Shown here: positions 1 through 6,235 of the stretch, in pieces
Position numbering within the stretch: the stretch's first letter is position 1
How the letters are laid out: every line of letters begins with the position of its first letter
DNA from: Ruminococcaceae bacterium UBA6842
Lineage (GTDB): Bacteria; Bacillota; Clostridia; Oscillospirales; Acutalibacteraceae
DNA: 6,644 bases
NCBI GenBank assembly: GCA_002451855.1
Contig: DKDS01000026.1
Coordinates: forward strand, 3,047 to 9,690
Direction of reading: 5' to 3'
Made by a program: the position numbers and the translations under genes
The notes under the pieces: generated by a model
Told to the model about the DNA's origin: nothing
Database searches by the model: none
The model's input: only the letters and a program-made list of their open reading frames with translations

Positions 1-294
1 ATCACAGGTCGTAGGCTTATTCTCTTCGCCGTCCGCGTCCTCGCTCTCAAGCGCCGCCTTATAAATATCCGGCATTTTGCTTATGAGCTGCTCTGCCTCT
101 TCCCTTGAGATTATGCTCCGTATAAACACCTTATCGCTCTGCGCCGGTGCGTAAATAATATTATTCTGCTGATATACAGGTCTCAGCTTATAGTAAAGCC
201 GTTTAACATTCTTTATCAGCTCACGCTCTGCAATATCCTCAACTACGCATACTCCGGTTTGACCGTATATTACTTTATCTCCCTTATTAAACAA
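1..294 (-). CDS. CarD/CdnL-family transcription factor, N-terminal part (runs off the window)
   Basis: Ninety-eight codons are visible and the frame stays open to the left edge, so the C-terminus is missing. The product begins MFNKGDKVIYGQTGVCVVED and contains a later stretch FIRSIISREEAEQLI. Both match the N-terminal CarD_TRCF/CdnL RNA polymerase-interaction domain: a small Tudor-like fold that in known members binds the polymerase beta subunit and modulates promoter opening. Residues 1-60 or so would be that domain. The acidic stretch near residues 85-95 (ESEDADGEE) looks like a linker. Family members are usually about 150-170 residues, so roughly half is seen. The start is TTG at 294-292, chosen because AGAGG (305-301) lies 6 nt upstream and no ATG fits the family N-terminus. 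It has its own promoter and lies beyond the operon terminator, so it is probably a separate unit. The family call is by recognition of the translated sequence, not by a search. Confidence 0.85.
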   Translation of the reverse strand, partial: MFNKGDKVIYGQTGVCVVEDIAERELIKNVKRLYYKLRPVYQQNNIIYAPAQSDKVFIRSIISREEAEQLISKMPDIYKAALESEDADGEENKPTTCD

Positions 295-300
295 TTTCTA

Positions 301-305
301 CCTCT
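301..305 (-). promoter_or_regulatory. Ribosome binding site deciding the TTG start of the CarD-family gene
   Basis: AGAGG on the minus strand is followed by six bases (TAGAAA) and then TTG at 294-292. The spacing is ideal for a Firmicute Shine-Dalgarno site, and the encoded protein then begins exactly where CarD-family proteins begin (MFNKGDKV). Confidence 0.65.
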
Positions 306-320
306 CATTCTTTCGTGCCG

Positions 321-364
321 CAAAACAAAAACCGCTCCGATAAACCTCGATTTATCGGAACGGT
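321..364 (-). terminator. Intrinsic terminator of the xpt-transporter operon
   Basis: In minus-strand RNA, 364-351 pairs with 344-331 in a 14-bp stem, ACCGUUCCGAUAAA with UUUAUCGGAGCGGU, with a 6-nt loop (UCGAGG). A U-rich tail follows at once (TTTTTGTTTTG, 331-321). The one irregular position (360/335) is a U-G wobble in minus-sense RNA but a C/A mismatch in plus-sense RNA, and the plus-strand side has no T-run, so the terminator acts only on minus-strand transcription. It lies about 40 nt past the last permease stop codon, where an operon end is expected. Confidence 0.92.
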
Positions 365-367
365 TAT

Positions 368-396
368 ATTATACCATATTTTGTCGAAAAATGTAA
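368..396 (-). promoter_or_regulatory. Sigma-A promoter for the CarD-family gene (extended -10)
   Basis: The minus strand carries TGGTATAAT at 376-368: a perfect TATAAT hexamer (373-368) preceded by the TGn extension. The -35 region is weak: TTACAT (396-391) at a 17-nt spacing or CTTACA (397-392) at 18 nt. Extended -10 promoters tolerate a poor -35. The expected start, about 7 nt downstream near 361, lies in the first arm of the operon terminator hairpin. The leader to the TTG start would be about 67 nt. Confidence 0.6.
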
Positions 397-404
397 GAGG
401 GAAT

Positions 405-1388
405 TTATCTGTCCTCACGGAAATACGAGAGGCCTAGATGCGCCGGCGGTTGATTTTCACGCTTTTTACGCATACTTACAACCACAAGCACCAGTATTGT
501 AACAAGGTACGGGAGCATATTTATAAGCTCCTTTGCGCTGCTTGAAAGTCCCGGGATATACACACAAAGTATATAAAGACCGCCGAAAAGGAAAGAGCTT
601 AAAATTGCCATTCCGGGCTTCCAAACGGCAAATATTACTATTGCTATGGCAAGCCAGCCTCTGTCGCCGAAGCCGTTGTTCGTCCAAGCTCCGCCGGTAT
701 AGTCCATTACGAAGTATAAGCCGCCGAGCCCCGCAATAGCGCCGCCTATCAAGGTTGAAAGGTATTTATATTTTGTGATGTTTATGCCCGCGGCATCAGC
801 CGTTGCGGGATTTTCGCCTACCGCGCGGAGATTAAGTCCTGTTCTTGTGTGATTTAACACATAGGATGTAACAATCGCAACCGCAATCGCAAGATACGCA
901 AGAAAGCCGAGCGACAAAAAGGTTTTTCCGAAAAGACCGAGCTTATCGGCAAAGGGAAGCTTTGCCTTATAGCAATTTCCGGTAGCTAAGAGGGAAATCG
1001 AACCCGTCTCGCCGAAAAAGCTTAAAAGCGAACCGCCGAAAAAGTTTCCCACACCGATACCGAAGGTTGTAAGCGCAAGTCCCGTAACATTTTGGTTGAC
1101 GCGCAGGGTTATGGTTAAAAAGCTGTAAATCAGCGCCATAAGCATTGAACCGATGAGCGACGAGAGAAGCGGAATAAGTATGCAGAGCCACGCCGCGGGA
1201 TTATCGGTTGAATGTTCGTAAAGATATCCGCATATAATACCCGAAATACCGCCCATATACATAATGCCCGGTATACCGAGATTAAGGTTGCCGCTTTTTT
1301 CGGTTATAATTTCACCTGTCGCGCCGAAAAGCAACGGAATACCCTGAATAATGGCGGCGTTAATAAATGCAAATATTGTAGCAAGCAT
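405..1388 (-). CDS. ABC transporter permease, BPD_transp_2 family (NupQ/YufQ-like)
   Basis: This 327-residue, very hydrophobic protein is the second permease of the importer. It carries the pattern of the shorter Bmp-system permease: a first segment leading to GEIITEKSGNLNLGIPG (about residues 25-41), TRTGLNLRAVGENPATADAAG (about 181-201) and DRGWLAIAIVIFAVWKPG (about 242-259). About eight or more membrane segments are visible. The charged tail from about 306 (RKKRENQ) is probably cytoplasmic. The length matches B. subtilis NupQ-type proteins (about 320). The ATG overlaps the preceding stop codon as TAATG, and its site GGAGG (1400-1396, 7 nt upstream) lies inside the last codons of the upstream permease, so translation is probably coupled. 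It is the last gene before the operon terminator. Specificity cannot be read from the permease alone. Confidence 0.93.
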   Translation of the reverse strand: MLATIFAFINAAIIQGIPLLFGATGEIITEKSGNLNLGIPGIMYMGGISGIICGYLYEHSTDNPAAWLCILIPLLSSLIGSMLMALIYSFLTITLRVNQNVTGLALTTFGIGVGNFFGGSLLSFFGETGSISLLATGNCYKAKLPFADKLGLFGKTFLSLGFLAYLAIAVAIVTSYVLNHTRTGLNLRAVGENPATADAAGINITKYKYLSTLIGGAIAGLGGLYFVMDYTGGAWTNNGFGDRGWLAIAIVIFAVWKPGMAILSSFLFGGLYILCVYIPGLSSSAKELINMLPYLVTILVLVVVSMRKKRENQPPAHLGLSYFREDR

Positions 1389-2491
1389 TATTTGGCCTCC
1401 TTTTTAGAGCGAACATTTATGTGGTAATTTATAAAGAACTCGCATCCTATTATAAAGAAGATTATTATGCCCGTAAGTATGTCCGAAACACTTTCGTTAA
1501 GGCGAAAGGCCGTAGCTATCTCGCCCGCACCCCTTTGCAGAAATACTATAAGGAATGAAGTAAGCGTCATAACAACGGGATTAAACTTTGCGAGCCACGA
1601 AACCATTATTGCGGTAAAGCCCATACCGCCCGCAAGGTTTGTTGATACCGTGTGATTTGTGCCCGATACAAGCAAAAAGCCCGCAAGTCCGCACACCGCG
1701 CCCGAAATTACCATGGTGCGGATTATTACCTTTTTAACATTTATGCCTATGTATCTTGCGGTGTTTTCGCTTTCGCCGACTACCGAAATTTCATAGCCCT
1801 GCTTGCTGTATTTAAGGTAAATAAACATTATCACGGTGACAACGGCGACCACAATAATATTAAGCAAATATTTTTGACCGAATATATCGGGCAGCCAGCC
1901 GCTTCTTGTCATCTGGTTTATAACGCCCATAACGCTTGAGCCACTCGGAACCCAAACCATTATGAAGAATGCCACAAGCTGTGTTGCCACATAGTTCATC
2001 ATTAGGGTGAAAAGGCTTTCATTTGTACCCCAATTTGCCTTAAAAAACGCAGGTATAACGCCCCATATAACGCCGCCCAAAATACTTGCGGCAAGCATTA
2101 TCGGAATTAAAACTCCGTTAGGCAGACTGTCCTTAAAGTAGAACATACAGGCGGCGCTTGCAAGACCTCCCACAAGCACCTGTCCCTCTGCGCCGAGGTT
2201 CCAGAAGCGCATTTTAAACGCGGGAGTAACCGCAAGTGAAATACAAAGCAGCATTGCTATATTCTGAAACAGTATCCAAATCTTTCTTTCAGAGCCGAAG
2301 CTGCCGTTTATCATTGTTTTATAAACCTGAATAGGATTATATTTTGTAAGCGCGATTATTACAAACGAGCATACGACAAGCGCGGCAATGATGGCGATTG
2401 CCCTTATGAGCCACGCCTTCCACCATACTATATCGGAGCGCTTTGTTATGTGAAACAGCGGTTCCCGAGTGTGCTTTTCATTAGTTTTCAT
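1388..2491 (-). CDS. ABC transporter permease, BPD_transp_2 family (NupP/YufP-like)
   Basis: This 367-residue membrane protein is the first permease of the importer. It has a polar, probably cytoplasmic N-terminus of about 25 residues, a first membrane segment at about 28-48, then a soluble stretch (YNPIQVYKTMINGSFGS). The core motifs of the longer Bmp-system permease follow: FWNLGAEGQ (96-104), VVGESENTARYIGINVKK (237-254) and GGMGFTAIMVSWLAKFNP (288-305). The length suits the family (about 350). It starts inside the end of the ATPase gene (11-nt overlap), with GGAGG at 2504-2500, 8 nt before the ATG, so it is likely translationally coupled to the ATPase. It should form a heterodimer with the next permease, and the ATPase would dock on both. 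Substrate is inferred from the operon. Confidence 0.93.
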   Translation of the reverse strand: MKTNEKHTREPLFHITKRSDIVWWKAWLIRAIAIIAALVVCSFVIIALTKYNPIQVYKTMINGSFGSERKIWILFQNIAMLLCISLAVTPAFKMRFWNLGAEGQVLVGGLASAACMFYFKDSLPNGVLIPIMLAASILGGVIWGVIPAFFKANWGTNESLFTLMMNYVATQLVAFFIMVWVPSGSSVMGVINQMTRSGWLPDIFGQKYLLNIIVVAVVTVIMFIYLKYSKQGYEISVVGESENTARYIGINVKKVIIRTMVISGAVCGLAGFLLVSGTNHTVSTNLAGGMGFTAIMVSWLAKFNPVVMTLTSFLIVFLQRGAGEIATAFRLNESVSDILTGIIIFFIIGCEFFINYHINVRSKKEAK

Positions 2492-4019
2492 TTTCGGCGC
2501 CTCCGTTTGTTTTAGTCATAAGTAAGCCAATCTCATTTTTATCGGCGGTTCTGCCGTCAAGTATTCCCGTTACTCTGCCCGAGCCTATTACCATAATTCT
2601 GTCGCACAGCTCTGTTAAAACATCCAGATCCTCGCCGACGAATATAACCGCAACGCCGTTTTCCTTTTGCTTATTAAGAAGATTGTATATCATATAAGAG
2701 GAGTTAATATCAAGACCTCTTACAGGGTAAGCCGCCATAAGAACGGTCGGGGACGCCGCAATCTCACGGCCTACAAGCACCTTTTGCACATTACCGCCCG
2801 AAAGACGGCGAACGGGCGTATTAGCGCTCGGAGTTGCTATTTCAAGGTCCTTTATAATATCCTCGGCAAGCTTTTTGGGAGACTGGCGATTTACAAATAC
2901 CGATTTGCCTCTGCGGTAGCTTCTGAGCATCATATTGTCCACTATATCCATATTGCCCACAAGACCCATACCGAGTCTGTCCTCCGGCACAAACGAAAGA
3001 CGGACGCCTAATTCTCTTATCTGAATGGGGGTCTTGTCTCTTAAATTCTCTTCTGTTCCCGTTTTCGGGTTATTGTAAATAATTTCGCCGCTGCTTACCT
3101 TTAAAAGACCGGCAATCGCCTCAAGCAGCTCACGCTGACCGCTGCCGGCAATACCGGCTATACCCAATATCTCGCCGCTTTTTGCGGTAAAGGATATATC
3201 GTCAAGCACCTTGACGCCGTTTTCATCGTAAAGGTCAAGTCCCTTTATCATAAGTCTGTCGGCAGTATTTTCCGATTCGGTGCGGTCGATGTTAAGCGAT
3301 ACCTTTTTGCCGACCATCATTTCGGTAAGCTCGGATTCGCTTGTTTCAGCGGTGTTCACGGTTCCGATGTACTCGCCCTTTCTGAGAACCGCAACACGGT
3401 CGGAAAGCGAGAGAACCTCGTGCAGCTTGTGGGTGATAATAATTATCGCCTTGCCGTCGTCACGCATACGGCGGAGTACAGCAAAAAGCTTTTGGGTCTC
3501 CTGAGGAGTAAGCACCGCGGTAGGCTCGTCAAGTATAAGTAAATCAGCGCCCCTGTAAAGCACCTTTACTATTTCAACTGTCTGCTTTTCGGAAACCGAC
3601 ATTTCGTATATTTTTTTGTTGGGGTCTATATCAAAGCCGTATTTTTCGCTTATGCTTTTAACCCTTGCGGTTACCTTTTTAATATCGTAGCGTCCCTCTT
3701 CCTTAAGACCGAGTACGATATTTTCCGCAGCGGAGAATACATCTATAAGCTTAAAATGCTGATGTATCATACCGATTTTATAATTGAATGCGTCCTTAGG
3801 CGAGCGGATAACCGCCTCCTCGCCGTTTATGAATATCTCTCCCTCATCAGGGTAGTATATTCCCGAAAGCATATTCATAAGCGTTGTTTTACCGCTGCCG
3901 TTTTCACCCAAAAGGGACAAAATCTCGCCGCCGTAAACCGAAAGATTTACATTTTTGTTGGCTGTAATCTTGCCGAAGCGTTTGGTAATACCACGCAATT
4001 CTATTGCCGCGTTACTCAA
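2481..4019 (-). CDS. ABC transporter ATP-binding protein with two nucleotide-binding domains (NupO/YufO-like)
   Basis: From a TTG at 4019 the product is 512 residues, with two fused ABC domains as in RbsA and NupO-type ATPases (about 510). It powers the importer from the cytoplasmic face. Domain 1 has a full Walker A (GENGSGKTT, 38-46), Q-loop Gln87, a signature-like MSVSEKQ (140-146), Walker B LLILDEP (160-166) and a switch His197. Domain 2 has a Walker A-like AGIAGSGQRE (288-297) lacking the Lys, a good LSGGN signature (406-410), and VLMAAYPVRGLD without the catalytic Glu. Degeneration of domain 2 is normal in this family; the Gly-to-Ser change in the domain 1 signature is not. The frame is also open to a TTG at 4046, giving 521 residues. 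I prefer 4019 because AGGTGAG lies 6 nt upstream of it and the 4046 TTG has no ribosome site. The 3' end overlaps the first permease by 11 nt. Confidence 0.93.
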   Translation of the reverse strand: MSNAAIELRGITKRFGKITANKNVNLSVYGGEILSLLGENGSGKTTLMNMLSGIYYPDEGEIFINGEEAVIRSPKDAFNYKIGMIHQHFKLIDVFSAAENIVLGLKEEGRYDIKKVTARVKSISEKYGFDIDPNKKIYEMSVSEKQTVEIVKVLYRGADLLILDEPTAVLTPQETQKLFAVLRRMRDDGKAIIIITHKLHEVLSLSDRVAVLRKGEYIGTVNTAETSESELTEMMVGKKVSLNIDRTESENTADRLMIKGLDLYDENGVKVLDDISFTAKSGEILGIAGIAGSGQRELLEAIAGLLKVSSGEIIYNNPKTGTEENLRDKTPIQIRELGVRLSFVPEDRLGMGLVGNMDIVDNMMLRSYRRGKSVFVNRQSPKKLAEDIIKDLEIATPSANTPVRRLSGGNVQKVLVGREIAASPTVLMAAYPVRGLDINSSYMIYNLLNKQKENGVAVIFVGEDLDVLTELCDRIMVIGSGRVTGILDGRTADKNEIGLLMTKTNGGAENEN

Positions 4020-4025
4020 AAAAAT

Positions 4026-4032
4026 CTCACCT
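4026..4032 (-). promoter_or_regulatory. Ribosome binding site that sets the ATPase start at TTG 4019
   Basis: AGGTGAG on the minus strand lies 6 nt before TTG 4019-4017. An upstream in-frame TTG at 4046-4044 has only GAACC before it. Using 4019 removes nine residues (from MSERKGEIF) and gives a product starting MSNAAIELRGITKRFG, which places the first ABC strand where the family normally has it. Confidence 0.7.
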
Positions 4033-4114
4033 TTCCGTTCGCTCAAGGTTCAAAAGAAAATGCATTCTACTCCGTTCTCTTTTCAGCCCTGAGCCGTATT
4101 AAAAAAGAAGTCAA

Positions 4115-4139
4115 GGCGGAGCGAGAAAGTCGCTCCGCC
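4115..4139 (-). promoter_or_regulatory. GC-rich hairpin between the binding-protein and ATPase genes (stability element or partial terminator)
   Basis: A perfect 10-bp inverted repeat, GGCGGAGCGA with TCGCTCCGCC, and a 5-nt loop begin 15 nt after the lipoprotein stop codon. The T-rich stretch downstream (TTGACTTCTTTTTT, 4114-4101) has its run of six T's 8 nt after the stem, too far for an efficient terminator. The likely role, inferred from binding-protein operons generally, is to protect the 3' end of the upstream message and/or to reduce read-through, so that more lipoprotein than membrane complex is made. Confidence 0.7.
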
Positions 4140-4153
4140 CAAAATGCGGTTTT

Positions 4154-5425
4154 TTAGCTCTTGCTTATACCGTCAATGTATTTAATATCGAAATAAGGAG
4201 CAGATCTGAAGGTGGATTCCTCGAACTGACCGTCCTTAACAACCTGGCTGTCCGGAACGAAATCGCCCATATCAACAACATCGGCTGTGTAGCTGTCAAG
4301 CGTTTTGCCGTTTACGGTGAATGTTGAGGTATCGAATACCTTTAATTCGCCGGAAATAAGCTTAGCCTTAACTTCTTCAAGCTTTTCCTTTGTGCCTGCC
4401 GCAGCAACCTTTTCGTTAAGCTCGGTCAAAGCAACATAGCCCTCGGATATTGTGCCGCAGTAGTCAGACGGAATTGTGCCGCCTTCAAGAGCAGCGTTTA
4501 TGATTTTCTTGAAGTAAGGAGCCCAGTCAATCTTAGAAGAGATAAGCGCGGTGTTCGGGCCCATTGAAATGGTGCTGATGTTGTAAGCAACATTCGGAAC
4601 GCCCTTTTCTTCACAAGCCTTGGGAGCGCCTTCAGAATCGGCGTGCTGGCTTATAAGAACGCAGCCTGAGTTGATGAGGTTAAGAGCAGCCTCTTTTTCC
4701 TTCGCAATATCAAACCAAGAGTTGGTGTAGGTAACCTTCATTGTAGCGGATTCGCATACGGAACGGGCGCCGAGGAAGAATGAAGTCATACCTGAAACAA
4801 CTTCGGCATAGTCGAATGCGCCTACATAACCGATAACAGCCTTATCAGCGGTGATGGTGCCGTTATCAATCATTTCCTTAAGCTTCATACCTGCGGCAAC
4901 GCCTGCAAGATATCTGCCCTGATATATAGAAGCGAAAGCATTGTGGAAGTTGGCAATCTTAGCGGTCTGAGCCTTTGTGCCGGTAGCATGGCAGAACTGA
5001 ACATCCGGATATTCGCCGGCAGCCTGCATTACAAAGCTTTCATGACCGAAGGAGTCTGCGAAGATTACATTACAGCCGGCGTCCGCAAGCTCTGCTGCCG
5101 CTGTGTAGCAAGCGTCTGTCTCGCCTATGTTGGTCTTTATAAGAACCTGCTCGTCCTTAAGACCTAAATCCTTCTGAGCCTCTTTAAGAGCCTGAATGAA
5201 GTTGTTGTCATAGGTGGAGTTTTCGTCGTGCAGGCAGATAAGGCCGATTTTGAACTTATCTTTTTCAACCTTATCCATCTTAGCGGGAACGGTCTTTTCA
5301 ACCTCGTCGATTGAGAGAACCTTTTTGCTGCCGCCCTTAGAGTCCGAGCTTGTGTCTTTGCTGCCGCAGCCTGCAAACGCAAAGAGCATTGCAAGGCAAA
5401 GAAGCATTGCTGTGAGTTTCTTCAT
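4154..5425 (-). CDS. BMP-family substrate-binding lipoprotein of an ABC importer (purine nucleoside/base receptor type)
   Basis: This 423-residue protein has a lipoprotein signal peptide: basic MKK, a hydrophobic core and the lipobox FAGC with lipidated Cys20. A Gly/Ser/Lys-rich linker (21-35) follows, which tethers the receptor to the outer face of the membrane. From about residue 58 the BMP (Bmp/PnrA/NupN) fold is recognisable: FKIGLICLHDENSTYDNNF (58-76), GCNVIFADSFGHES (117-130), IYQGRYLAGVAAGM (167-180), AVIGYVGAF (196-204), LISQHADSEGAP (257-268) and the terminal YFDIKYIDGI. Known family members bind purine nucleosides (PnrA of Treponema, NupN for guanosine). Co-transcription with xpt under a guanine riboswitch supports a purine ligand, but base versus nucleoside is not settled by the sequence. 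The ATG at 5425 follows GGAGG (5439-5435) by 9 nt. The mature protein has eight further Cys residues. A hairpin lies on each side of the gene. Confidence 0.92.
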   Translation of the reverse strand: MKKLTAMLLCLAMLFAFAGCGSKDTSSDSKGGSKKVLSIDEVEKTVPAKMDKVEKDKFKIGLICLHDENSTYDNNFIQALKEAQKDLGLKDEQVLIKTNIGETDACYTAAAELADAGCNVIFADSFGHESFVMQAAGEYPDVQFCHATGTKAQTAKIANFHNAFASIYQGRYLAGVAAGMKLKEMIDNGTITADKAVIGYVGAFDYAEVVSGMTSFFLGARSVCESATMKVTYTNSWFDIAKEKEAALNLINSGCVLISQHADSEGAPKACEEKGVPNVAYNISTISMGPNTALISSKIDWAPYFKKIINAALEGGTIPSDYCGTISEGYVALTELNEKVAAAGTKEKLEEVKAKLISGELKVFDTSTFTVNGKTLDSYTADVVDMGDFVPDSQVVKDGQFEESTFRSAPYFDIKYIDGISKS

Positions 5426-5455
5426 AATTTTCTTCCTCCGAAAAATTATTTATTT

Positions 5456-5481
5456 GATAAGCGGATTTTTCCGCATTTATC
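5456..5481 (-). promoter_or_regulatory. Hairpin between xpt and the lipoprotein gene (possible processing or stability element)
   Basis: In minus-sense RNA, GAUAA-AU-GCGGA pairs with UCCGC-UUAUC around an AAAA loop: two 5-bp helices separated by a 2-nt bulge. It starts 4 nt after the xpt stop codon. The tail (AAATAAATAATTTTT) does not begin with a T-run, so this is not a good terminator. It lies 16 nt before the lipoprotein ribosome site and could mark a cleavage point or shield the 5' end of the downstream message. Its role is inferred. Confidence 0.45.
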
Positions 5482-5484
5482 CGA

Positions 5485-6057
5485 TCAGTCCCTGAAAACG
5501 ACCGTGCCGTTTTCCATACTGTCGATTATCGCAAGCGATTCGACCTTTACGCCGTCGGCACGAAGCTCGTCGCCGCCGTGCTGAAAGCCCTTTTCAATCG
5601 CGCAGGACGCACCCGCAAGCGAGGCGCCCGCCTGATTAACTATATCAATAAGACCCTTTAATGCCTTACCGTTTGCAAGAAAATCGTCAACTATTAAAAT
5701 TCTGTCTTCCGAATTAAGGTAATTCTTTTCAACCACCACATTGTAATCGGTGCCGTGGGTATAGGAATGAACCACGGTTTTATAAACCTCGCCCGAAACA
5801 TTGCTTGATTTATGTTTTTTGGCGAAAACCACCGGCACATGAAGCGCGGCGCCCGCGCCTACGGCTATCGCAATACCCGATGTTTCAATCGTCAGTATTT
5901 TGGTAACGCCGTCGTCCTTAAAAAGCTCGGCTATTTCCTTTCCCATTTCCATAGTGAAATCCACATCTATTTGATGATTTAAAAACGAGCCTACTTTAAG
6001 AATATTTCCCGGAAGGACCGTTCCTTCCTTAACTATCTTTTGCTCCAAGGCTTTCAT
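5485..6057 (-). CDS. xpt: Xanthine phosphoribosyltransferase
   Basis: Xpt is a cytoplasmic purine-salvage enzyme that joins xanthine to PRPP, giving XMP and pyrophosphate; XMP is then aminated to GMP. The 190-residue product closely resembles the type I Xpt of B. subtilis (about 194 residues): ALEQKIVKEGTVLPGNILKV at the N-terminus, then SFLNHQID (24-31), ETSGIAIAVG (58-67), VPVVFAKKHKS (74-84), and the PRPP-binding loop ILIVDDFLANGKAL (120-133), where the DD pair and the following Ala-Asn-Gly are the expected binding residues. QAGASLAG and ESLAIIDS match the C-terminal part. The start is ATG 6057, with GGAG at 6073-6070 at a rather long 12-nt spacing. It is the first gene of the operon, directly behind a guanine-class riboswitch, the classic setting for xpt. 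The usual partner is a permease such as pbuX; here it is a BMP-type ABC importer. Confidence 0.96.
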   Translation of the reverse strand: MKALEQKIVKEGTVLPGNILKVGSFLNHQIDVDFTMEMGKEIAELFKDDGVTKILTIETSGIAIAVGAGAALHVPVVFAKKHKSSNVSGEVYKTVVHSYTHGTDYNVVVEKNYLNSEDRILIVDDFLANGKALKGLIDIVNQAGASLAGASCAIEKGFQHGGDELRADGVKVESLAIIDSMENGTVVFRD

Positions 6058-6079
6058 AAATTGCGAATTCTCCTTTTAA

Positions 6080-6111
6080 GAAAAACAAAAACAGACTTTT
6101 AAAAAAGTCTG
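6080..6111 (-). terminator. Intrinsic terminator of the riboswitch expression platform
   Basis: The minus strand reads CAGACTTTT-TT-AAAAGTCTG, a 9-bp perfect inverted repeat at 6111-6092 (effectively 8 bp with a 4-nt loop). The tail TTTTTGTTTTTC (6091-6080) follows at once. It lies between the aptamer and the xpt ribosome site, so stopping here prevents transcription of the whole operon. When guanine is bound and aptamer P1 is closed this hairpin should be free to form (OFF switch), as in known xpt leaders. Confidence 0.9.
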
Positions 6112-6123
6112 CTTGCCAATAAT

Positions 6124-6168
6124 AAAAACGCTTAAACGCAGGTTAAAAGAATAACCTGTGATATAAGC
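6124..6168 (-). promoter_or_regulatory. First hairpin of the expression platform, with a T-run (possible extra terminator)
   Basis: CAGGTTA (6158-6152) pairs perfectly with TAACCTG (6145-6139) over a 6-nt loop. An outer helix GCTTA (6168-6164) pairs with TAAGC (6134-6130) across an internal loop. GTTTTTATT (6129-6121) follows, so it could pause or terminate RNA polymerase before the main terminator. It starts 2 nt after the 3' strand of aptamer P1 and could stack on it. Confidence 0.55.
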
Positions 6169-6169
6169 A

Positions 6170-6235
6170 ACCAATAGTCGCAACTTAAAGGCGTGCGGTA
6201 GAAACATTTGGGCCACAATCCAAACCTATATTGGC
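6170..6235 (-). promoter_or_regulatory. Purine riboswitch aptamer, guanine class
   Basis: This segment of the leader shows the conserved three-way junction of the purine riboswitch. P1 is CCAAUA (6234-6229) with UAUUGG (6176-6171), including the usual U-A and A-U pairs at the junction. P2 is UUUGG (6224-6220) with CCAAA (6211-6207). The core strand GUUUCUACC (6205-6197) is canonical. P3 is CGCA with UGCG. L2 (AUUGUGG, GG at 6214-6213) and L3 (GCCUUUAA, CC at 6191-6190) can form the loop-loop contact. The residue that selects the ligand, in GACUAU, is C (6177), which pairs with guanine, hypoxanthine or xanthine; adenine switches have U. The core U's at 6204 and 6200 are kept, unlike 2'-deoxyguanosine variants. 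L2 appears one base longer than the usual seven. It lies just downstream of a promoter and about 110 nt before xpt. Confidence 0.95.

Noticed and set aside
967..1191. Short minus-strand open frames inside the genes (466-687, 967-1191, 5164-5394)
   Set aside because: They are alternate frames of the permease and lipoprotein genes, whose own frames carry clear family motifs throughout.
2481..3200. Second ATPase domain as a decayed, non-functional half
   Set aside because: Loss of the Walker A Lys and catalytic Glu in the C-terminal domain is usual for RbsA/NupO-type ATPases; the LSGGN signature and reading frame are intact.
4086..4114. TTGACT at 4114-4109 as a -35 for an internal promoter ahead of the ATPase gene
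   Set aside because: At 17 nt spacing the hexamer is CAGGGC, which is not a -10; the nearby TAATAC (4101-4096) is only 7 nt away. Chance match next to the hairpin.
4101..4139. Hairpin at 4115-4139 as a full operon terminator after the lipoprotein gene
   Set aside because: The six-T run lies 8 nt after the stem instead of directly after it, and the ATPase and permeases needed by the lipoprotein follow in the same direction without a convincing promoter. Partial termination remains possible.
3756..4157. Plus-strand open frame of 133 codons, and other plus-strand frames of 60-115 codons (for example 2667-3011, 1652-1939, 5214-5495)
   Set aside because: Each lies antisense to a well-supported gene, resembles no family I know and lacks a convincing ribosome site; they are by-products of the coding pattern on the other strand.
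6170..6235. Adenine or 2'-deoxyguanosine riboswitch
   Set aside because: The specificity position in GACUAU is C, not the U of adenine switches, and the GUUUCUACC core is unchanged, unlike the deoxyguanosine variants.
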